Of a stretch of 19,534 nt of DNA, positions 15,188 through 19,534 are shown piece by piece; position 1 is the stretch's first letter, and each line of letters begins with the position of its first letter. Origin of the DNA: UBA6522 sp036231525 (GTDB taxonomy: Bacteria > Pseudomonadota > Gammaproteobacteria > Steroidobacterales > Rariloculaceae). The stretch spans positions 1 through 19,534 of the forward strand of contig JAZAGZ010000087.1 in the NCBI GenBank assembly GCA_036231525.1, written 5' to 3'. A program made the position numbers and the translations under genes. The notes beneath the pieces are model-generated. The model had not been told where the DNA came from and did not search any database. It worked only from the letters and a program-made list of their open reading frames with translations.

Positions 15188-15865
15188 TCAATAAATACTC
15201 GGCACGCAGTCGATAGCAAAAATAGTTCTATTCGAGCGAATGAAGGTATGGTGCATTTCGATAGGCGCAATATAGTACTTTGCATCGATTCGCGTTACGT
15301 GCAGGGACAGCGTGTTGAGATCATCGCTCAACGTATAGCGCTCGATCATTTCAGCGTCAGGCCCACCGAATGGAAGCGGTCGATTACCCGTATCGATCGT
15401 GCCTTGTGTGAAGTCGTTTGTTCTCACCACCAAGGTATTCCCGTCCCAGTGCCCCTTGGACCAACCTAACTTGTTCGGCCAAAAATTGTTCGGCGGGTCT
15501 CGCCCATCCATATAGACACGCCGCACCTGTTCAAATCCAACTAAGTAGAGGATTTCTTGTGTATCGAGGAACTCCAGAGTGTAACCAAAACCAAAGTGTG
15601 CGGCCGCTGACCGCCGCTGACATGTCGCAGTATTATCATTTTCCTCAATAGCCCATCGCCGCCGAAAATCCTCAGCCTCAGCCGTCAATAGTGCATCTGC
15701 CGCAATATCGAGCATGTTCTCGCTTGAAGCCCTACCGTTTCTTGGTGGTGGCTCCCAAAGACTCTCCAAAGCCGCTTGCAATTGCCGAGGCTCCTGAGCG
15801 AATACGCTACCCACTGTACCCAGGAGAAACGTCAACAGGAGAATTACGAATCGCTTAAAAATCAT
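15188..15865 (-). CDS. Exported protein of unknown function, paralogue of the adjacent downstream gene
   Basis: A 225-residue protein with a clear signal peptide (LLLTFLLGTVGSVFA, cleavage near residue 23). Function unknown. It shares with the 14474-15142 product the order RRVYMDGRDPP, KLGWSKGHWDGNTLVVRTNDF, GNRPLPFGGPDAEMIERYTL and a C-terminal strand ending near a Cys, implying an old tandem duplication; the N-terminal thirds have diverged. This copy keeps the more canonical form of the motif (YMDGRDPP). ATG start with TGAGGT four bases upstream. The gap to the DUF6152-like gene upstream is about 15 bp and to its paralogue 45 bp, so all are likely co-transcribed. Confidence 0.87.
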   Translation of the reverse strand: MIFKRFVILLLTFLLGTVGSVFAQEPRQLQAALESLWEPPPRNGRASSENMLDIAADALLTAEAEDFRRRWAIEENDNTATCQRRSAAAHFGFGYTLEFLDTQEILYLVGFEQVRRVYMDGRDPPNNFWPNKLGWSKGHWDGNTLVVRTNDFTQGTIDTGNRPLPFGGPDAEMIERYTLSDDLNTLSLHVTRIDAKYYIAPIEMHHTFIRSNRTIFAIDCVPSIY

Positions 15866-15880
15866 GGTGACCTCAGTTTT

Positions 15881-16303
15881 CTAATCCACTTCCGAAGCTC
15901 GCAGGTACCGGTCCAAGTTACCCCGAACCTCCCTGCCATCCTCAAACGTAAACTGAATCAAAGCCATCACCGGCCTGCCGGAAAAAGCAGGGAATCCCAA
16001 AGCCGTCACCCTCGAGCCCACAGGCAGGGTATCTCTCGTCCAGCCTCGTTCCGTCATACTTTGTGCTGCACCCGTTTCTATCGCCCAAGCCACAACGTCT
16101 CCCTGTTCGTCTTCTATCTCCAAAGTAATTCTTGAATGCGGGTTGGCTATTCTTACTTCGGCAATCACACCCTCAACAGTTACTCTCTCCCGAACATCAA
16201 AATAAGCGTTGAAGTTGTGGTGTGCATAACCAATGGACGCGACGAACAACCAGCCAAAGCCTGCAAACAAACCACATATCGCTGTTCTGGAGATCATTGA
16301 CAC
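15881..16303 (-). CDS. DUF6152-like exported protein
   Basis: About 140 residues: a signal peptide ending in GYAHH, then a small beta-rich domain with the pattern VEGVIAEVRIANPHSRITLE, VVAWAIETGAAQSMTERGW, LPVGSRVTALGFPAFSG and DGREV. This is the layout I associate with DUF6152, an uncharacterised periplasmic family with conserved N-terminal histidines (HHNFNAYFD here). I chose GTG at 16303, because GGGAG lies exactly eight bases upstream and the signal peptide then has a normal length. The frame also opens at a TTG at 16363, which lacks a ribosome site and would place a second hydrophobic segment in front. First gene of the four-gene exported cassette, divergent from apbE. Confidence 0.85.
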   Translation of the reverse strand: MSMISRTAICGLFAGFGWLFVASIGYAHHNFNAYFDVRERVTVEGVIAEVRIANPHSRITLEIEDEQGDVVAWAIETGAAQSMTERGWTRDTLPVGSRVTALGFPAFSGRPVMALIQFTFEDGREVRGNLDRYLRASEVD

Positions 16304-16424
16304 TGACCATACTCCCGAAGCCACTAAAATGGAAACAAATGGACCATCTCTAAAAAGACTCAAGTCGGTTTAGATGCACCAGTCAGGTATTATTAAGCCT
16401 CAACATCAAGAATTCTGAAGGACT

Positions 16425-17459
16425 ATGAACCTAGCGATTAACATCCGGTTAGCTGCAATATTAACTATTGCCATAGTAGCTGGGTGCAGCAGTAAACTCG
16501 AGATGCTCGAGCTCAATGGGTACACCATGGGAACGAGCTATTCAGTTAAAGCTGTGCGTTCAGACACATCAGTTTCACTCGAGCCACTGAGTAACCGCAT
16601 CTTCGTCCGCTTGGAGGAACTGGAGAGTCTGTTTTCTACCTATCGCGAGACATCTGAAATTAGTCAATTTAACGCCCATGTCGGTAATGAATGGTTCGAG
16701 ATCCCCCCAGTCTTTCTAACAGTGCTAATGCGAGGAATAGATATCAGCGAACTGTCTGGTGGCGCATTCGATATAACGGTTGGCCCATTGGTAGAGTTGT
16801 GGGGTTTCGGGGCAAGCAACTCAATCAATGCAGTTCCGACACAAACCGAGATCGATTCCATGCTAAAAACGACTGGATTTAATTACCTCGAAGTCCAATC
16901 ATCACCGCCCGCCGTACGCAGAACTCAACCCGGCGTCAGGCTTGATTTATCGTCCATTGCAAAAGGATTTGCTGTAGACGAAATCTCGGCACTGTTGGAT
17001 AGTTTTGGCCTGACTTCTTATATGGTTGAGATAGGTGGAGAAGTGCGTGCCCGGGGCATGCGGGCCGATGGCAGTAATTGGCTGATCGGTATTGAAACCC
17101 CTACCTCAAAAAATGTAATAACAGACAGAGTCCAGGATGTCGTCTATCTGCGAGATGCTGCCATTGCCACATCGGGCAATTATCGGAATTACTTTGAATA
17201 CGAAGGCAACTACTACTCCCATACACTTGACCCTCGGACTGGCTGGCCAGTTTCCCATGGACTCACATCGGTCAGCGTCATTGAACAGTCAGCAATGAAT
17301 GCCGATGCTCTTGCAACAGCACTCATGGTACTAGGTCCTGAACTGGGTCTAGATCTTGCGACCCGTGAAAATATTGCAGCCCTACTGCTTCTGAGAACTG
17401 ATGGGGGATTAAAAATTTTGCAGACGCCAGCTTACAAAGCATATCTTGCAAATCGATGA
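16425..17459 (+). CDS. apbE: FAD:protein FMN transferase (ApbE), lipoprotein
   Basis: A 344-residue ApbE. It covalently attaches FMN from FAD to Thr/Ser of exported flavoproteins, using Mg. A lipobox (IVAGC, Cys21) marks it as a membrane-anchored periplasmic lipoprotein. Family motifs in order are GYTMGTSYSV (32-41), FSTYRETSEISQFN (70-83), GGAFDITVGPLVELWGFG (112-129), VRLDLSSIAKGFAVD (171-185), VEIGGEVRARG (201-211), AIATSGNYRNYF (247-258), SHTLDPRTGWP (265-275) and MNADALATALMVLG (291-304), the latter carrying metal-binding residues. ATG start at 16425 with a closely placed GAAGGA. Its natural flavoprotein target is not in the window. TATTAT at 16388-16393 is a possible -10 without a good -35. 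Confidence 0.95.
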   Translation: MNLAINIRLAAILTIAIVAGCSSKLEMLELNGYTMGTSYSVKAVRSDTSVSLEPLSNRIFVRLEELESLFSTYRETSEISQFNAHVGNEWFEIPPVFLTVLMRGIDISELSGGAFDITVGPLVELWGFGASNSINAVPTQTEIDSMLKTTGFNYLEVQSSPPAVRRTQPGVRLDLSSIAKGFAVDEISALLDSFGLTSYMVEIGGEVRARGMRADGSNWLIGIETPTSKNVITDRVQDVVYLRDAAIATSGNYRNYFEYEGNYYSHTLDPRTGWPVSHGLTSVSVIEQSAMNADALATALMVLGPELGLDLATRENIAALLLLRTDGGLKILQTPAYKAYLANR

Positions 17460-17496
17460 TGGTTGATTGGCTATTCGTCTAACCTAAAACTTCAAA

Positions 17497-17502
17497 TATA
17501 AT
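17497..17502 (+). promoter_or_regulatory. Possible -10 promoter element for the GST gene
   Basis: A perfect TATAAT lies in an A/T-rich 74-bp gap after apbE, about 31 bases before the GTG start of the GST gene. The best -35 at a 17-bp distance (TTCGTC, 17474-17479) is poor, so this is only a candidate. Confidence 0.35.
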
Positions 17503-17533
17503 TCATTCATCTTTTTAACTCACAGGAACCCAC

Positions 17534-18283
17534 GTGGGAATCATATCGCCAACTAATAAGGCAGCTACAACGCTCACAGGACTACATCTTTATCACTTCA
17601 GCAAATCTAACTGCTCTATGCGCGTACGCATAACGCTGGAAGAAAAATGCGTGCCTTGGATCAGTCACCATCTAGACTTGCATAAAGCCGAGCACATTAC
17701 CCCCGAGTACTTTGATATTCATCCTAAAGGATTAGTACCAGCCCTGGTGCATGATGGCGTCGTCATTATCGAGTCTACCGACATTATCGATTACCTTGAT
17801 GACACGTACGCCAACCCGCCTCTTCGGCCAAAAAATAAGCTTGATCAGAAAAAAATGTTCAGTTGGATGCGTCTAGCATCAACCCATCACATCCATGTAA
17901 AAACGTACATGTTTGCAAATCAGATCGGGAAAAGCATGGCCAAAAATGGATCCGAACTGAACTTGTATCGCCAACTACAAAAAAACGAAGAGTTGCTTGA
18001 ATTTCATGCAGAGAACTCATTACCAGAAGGCTTATCCAAAATTCGCACGGCTAAAGCGACAAAAATACTAAATAACTGCTTTTTGAAAATAGATCGCAAG
18101 CTAGAAGAACAAGAATGGACTGCTGGCGATGACTTCTCGCTATCAGACATCACTTGGATACCACTGTACGTCACTTTGCATAGCGCTAAGTTCCCATTCG
18201 AAAATTACCCAAATATTATTCGTTGGAAAGAGGCTATATGGAAGCGCCCCAGCTTCCAAAAAGCAGTATTAGAATGGACGTAG
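17534..18283 (+). CDS. Glutathione S-transferase family protein
   Basis: A 249-residue protein with an N-terminal thioredoxin-like domain (about 16-95) and an all-helical C-terminal domain. LHLYHFSKSNCSMRVRITLEEK matches the first strand and helix of the fold, with Ser/Cys residues in the usual active-site area. HPKGLVPALV (63-72) holds the cis-proline (P69), and IIESTDIIDYLDDTY (78-92) holds the Glu-Ser pair that binds the gamma-glutamyl part of glutathione. Near the C-terminus DFSLSDITWIPL matches the conserved N-capping box. Start is GTG with AGGA seven to eight bases upstream. Could be a detoxifying transferase or a dehalogenase/isomerase-like member; substrate unknown. Confidence 0.9.
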   Translation: MGIISPTNKAATTLTGLHLYHFSKSNCSMRVRITLEEKCVPWISHHLDLHKAEHITPEYFDIHPKGLVPALVHDGVVIIESTDIIDYLDDTYANPPLRPKNKLDQKKMFSWMRLASTHHIHVKTYMFANQIGKSMAKNGSELNLYRQLQKNEELLEFHAENSLPEGLSKIRTAKATKILNNCFLKIDRKLEEQEWTAGDDFSLSDITWIPLYVTLHSAKFPFENYPNIIRWKEAIWKRPSFQKAVLEWT

Positions 18284-18321
18284 AAAGTTAATCATTGCTG
18301 CACCCTAGAGCAAAACTTTTT
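18284..18321 (+). terminator. Possible intrinsic terminator between convergent GST and TctAB genes
   Basis: Just after the GST stop codon, AAAGTT (18284-18289) pairs with AACTTT (18314-18319), and inside it TTGCT (18295-18299) pairs with AGCAA (18309-18313) around a nine-base loop. A five-base bulge breaks the left arm. A short run of T follows. The stem is A/T-rich and bulged, so it is a weak candidate. Confidence 0.35.
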
Positions 18322-18322
18322 C

Positions 18323-19534
18323 TCAACCAAACAACATGGAGGGATGGAAGAGCAGTCGCATCAGTTGCCCATAAAAACCCCAAACAATTAGTAATGCAGT
18401 ACTAGAGTAGATTGCCACCGTCTTCCACTTATAGTTACCCCAGATTAATAAATACCCGGTCACAAAAAGCGGTAATGCCACAAGTTGCCCAGCCAAATAA
18501 GCTATCCCAATCATGGCAAGAATAAGCCCAATGAATACCAAACTGGGTTTTAGATCCGCCTTATCCGCTGCAACATTCCAGGCACGACGTATACCTCCAC
18601 CTGAGGTGATAGATCTCCAAGCTGCTCGACCATCTTTTACAAGAACCCAAAATGTCAACGGTAGTGCAATCAAGAGGATAATGTGTGGAAATTGAGCAGT
18701 TGCTGTCTCTTGGAAGCCAAGCGTGACAAAATATGCAATAGAAAACATTACAAAAAGACCGGCAGCCAACGGCGTGGAAATTAGGGCATTACGGGTTGCG
18801 CCCTCACCAGCCTCAGATAATTGATCCCCTTGCGGCTTTAAAACGCCTTTTATGGCAAATATAAAAGTAATAATGATTAAAATCTCAATTAAAACCACCA
18901 CTGGTCGATTGTAGAGCCAAGCGTAATTCCCATAGATTTGCGTAGTGAGTTGAAAATTGTTTTCCATCAAGCCACCAAGTACTAAAGCTAATATCAGGGG
19001 TGGTCGCGCCCAACCACCCTGCTTCATCCAGTAACCAAGCACACCGAATGCCAGGCAAGTCCACCAATCACCCATGGAGTTTGTTGCTACCCAGGTGCCC
19101 ATCAGTAATACCACCATAACGCCTGGTACGATGAGATGACCTGGCAAAAACGCGATTTTGTGGATATGTCTACTAAAAAACATCAGAAGACCTGCAGCAA
19201 CTAAATTTGCAATGACTATCGCCCAAACCATGCTGAAGGTAAGAGGGAGATTAACTGTCAGCATATCTGGCCCTGGACGTAAACCTTTTAGCACCAACGC
19301 ACCCAAAAGTATTGCCGTACCAATACTGCCAGGGATTCCAAACGCTACTGTAGGAATTAATGCCCCCGCCTTGTGGGCATTGTTCGCAGTTTCAGGAGCG
19401 ATGACACCCCGAATATCACCCTGACCAAACTGTGTTTTGTCCTTGGAACTCTGTACGGCGTGACCATATGCAATCCAGTCCACTATTGCCGCACCTAGCC
19501 CCGGCAACATACCAATGTACGTACCAAGAAATGC
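18323..19534 (-). CDS. tctA: Tripartite tricarboxylate transporter permease, TctA-TctB fusion (partial; N-terminus beyond right edge)
   Basis: The last ~403 residues of a membrane permease of the TTT family, which imports carboxylates with a periplasmic TctC binding protein and the ion gradient. The frame is open to the window edge, so the N-terminal half is missing. Counting from the first in-window Met (19510), visible TctA motifs are GMLPGLGA (PGLG at 3-6), GQGDIRGVIAPETANNA (29-45), IPTVAFGIPGS (52-62) and a conserved ENNFQLTTQIYGNY block (183-196) near the usual TctA C-terminus. TctA would end near residue 225. Instead a linker and four more hydrophobic segments follow (about 244-266, 277-291, 322-356 and 365-385), with the spacing and closing pattern of the small TctB subunit. 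This is read as a TctA-TctB fusion. Confidence 0.88.
   Translation of the reverse strand, partial: AFLGTYIGMLPGLGAAIVDWIAYGHAVQSSKDKTQFGQGDIRGVIAPETANNAHKAGALIPTVAFGIPGSIGTAILLGALVLKGLRPGPDMLTVNLPLTFSMVWAIVIANLVAAGLLMFFSRHIHKIAFLPGHLIVPGVMVVLLMGTWVATNSMGDWWTCLAFGVLGYWMKQGGWARPPLILALVLGGLMENNFQLTTQIYGNYAWLYNRPVVVLIEILIIITFIFAIKGVLKPQGDQLSEAGEGATRNALISTPLAAGLFVMFSIAYFVTLGFQETATAQFPHIILLIALPLTFWVLVKDGRAAWRSITSGGGIRRAWNVAADKADLKPSLVFIGLILAMIGIAYLAGQLVALPLFVTGYLLIWGNYKWKTVAIYSSTALLIVWGFYGQLMRLLFHPSMLFG

Noticed and set aside
16304..16363. TTG start at 16363 for the DUF6152-like gene
   Set aside because: No ribosome site, and it would add a hydrophobic stretch ahead of a proper signal peptide; GTG 16303 has GGGAG eight bases upstream.
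1..19534. CRISPR arrays, tRNA or rRNA genes, transposases, phage genes
   Set aside because: Reading both strands showed no regularly spaced repeats, cloverleaf-like sequence or mobile-element proteins; nearly all DNA is accounted for by protein genes.

Overview
The window looks like chromosomal DNA of a Gram-negative, probably proteobacterial and uncultured organism. Supporting signs are exported c-type cytochromes, a lipobox-bearing ApbE, a tripartite tricarboxylate transporter permease, an FCD-type GntR regulator and a glutathione S-transferase. It also carries two hallmark coenzyme F420 genes: an F420-dependent glucose-6-phosphate dehydrogenase with every known active-site residue in place, and CofD. 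F420 is classically actinobacterial and archaeal, so this combination is notable. The DNA is densely coding, with no gene-free stretch over 300 bases. I saw no tRNA, rRNA, CRISPR array or insertion sequence. Many starts are GTG or TTG.

Layout. (1) 1-4424, minus strand: hyuA, hyuB and the N-terminal part of a thiamine-diphosphate dehydrogenase E1-alpha subunit, in one tight operon that runs off the left edge. (2) 4425-4576: divergent control region with a perfect 12-bp palindrome and a half-site exactly 20 bp upstream, typical of a GntR-family operator. (3) 4538-11333, plus strand: seven closely packed genes encoding an alpha/beta hydrolase, a dihydroorotase/hydantoinase-type amidohydrolase, an LLM-class oxidoreductase, a GntR/FCD regulator, Fgd, CofD and Pgl. 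(4) gnd (minus) converges on pgl and is divergent from an NADPH-dependent FMN reductase gene. (5) 13541-16303, minus strand: four exported proteins, namely a DUF6152-like protein, two tandem paralogues of unknown function and a diheme cytochrome c. (6) apbE and a GST gene, plus strand. (7) A TctA-TctB fusion permease, minus strand, running off the right edge.

How the genes may work together. fgd, pgl and gnd form a complete oxidative pentose phosphate branch whose first step reduces F420 instead of NADP. The same transcript carries cofD, a cyclic-amide hydrolase and an LLM-class oxidoreductase that could consume F420H2 or FMNH2. A divergent operon carries an ATP-dependent hydantoinase/oxoprolinase pair. 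My reading, an inference, is a GntR-controlled catabolic locus for a cyclic amide, imide or ureide, with reduced F420 supplied by a dedicated module in the same operon.
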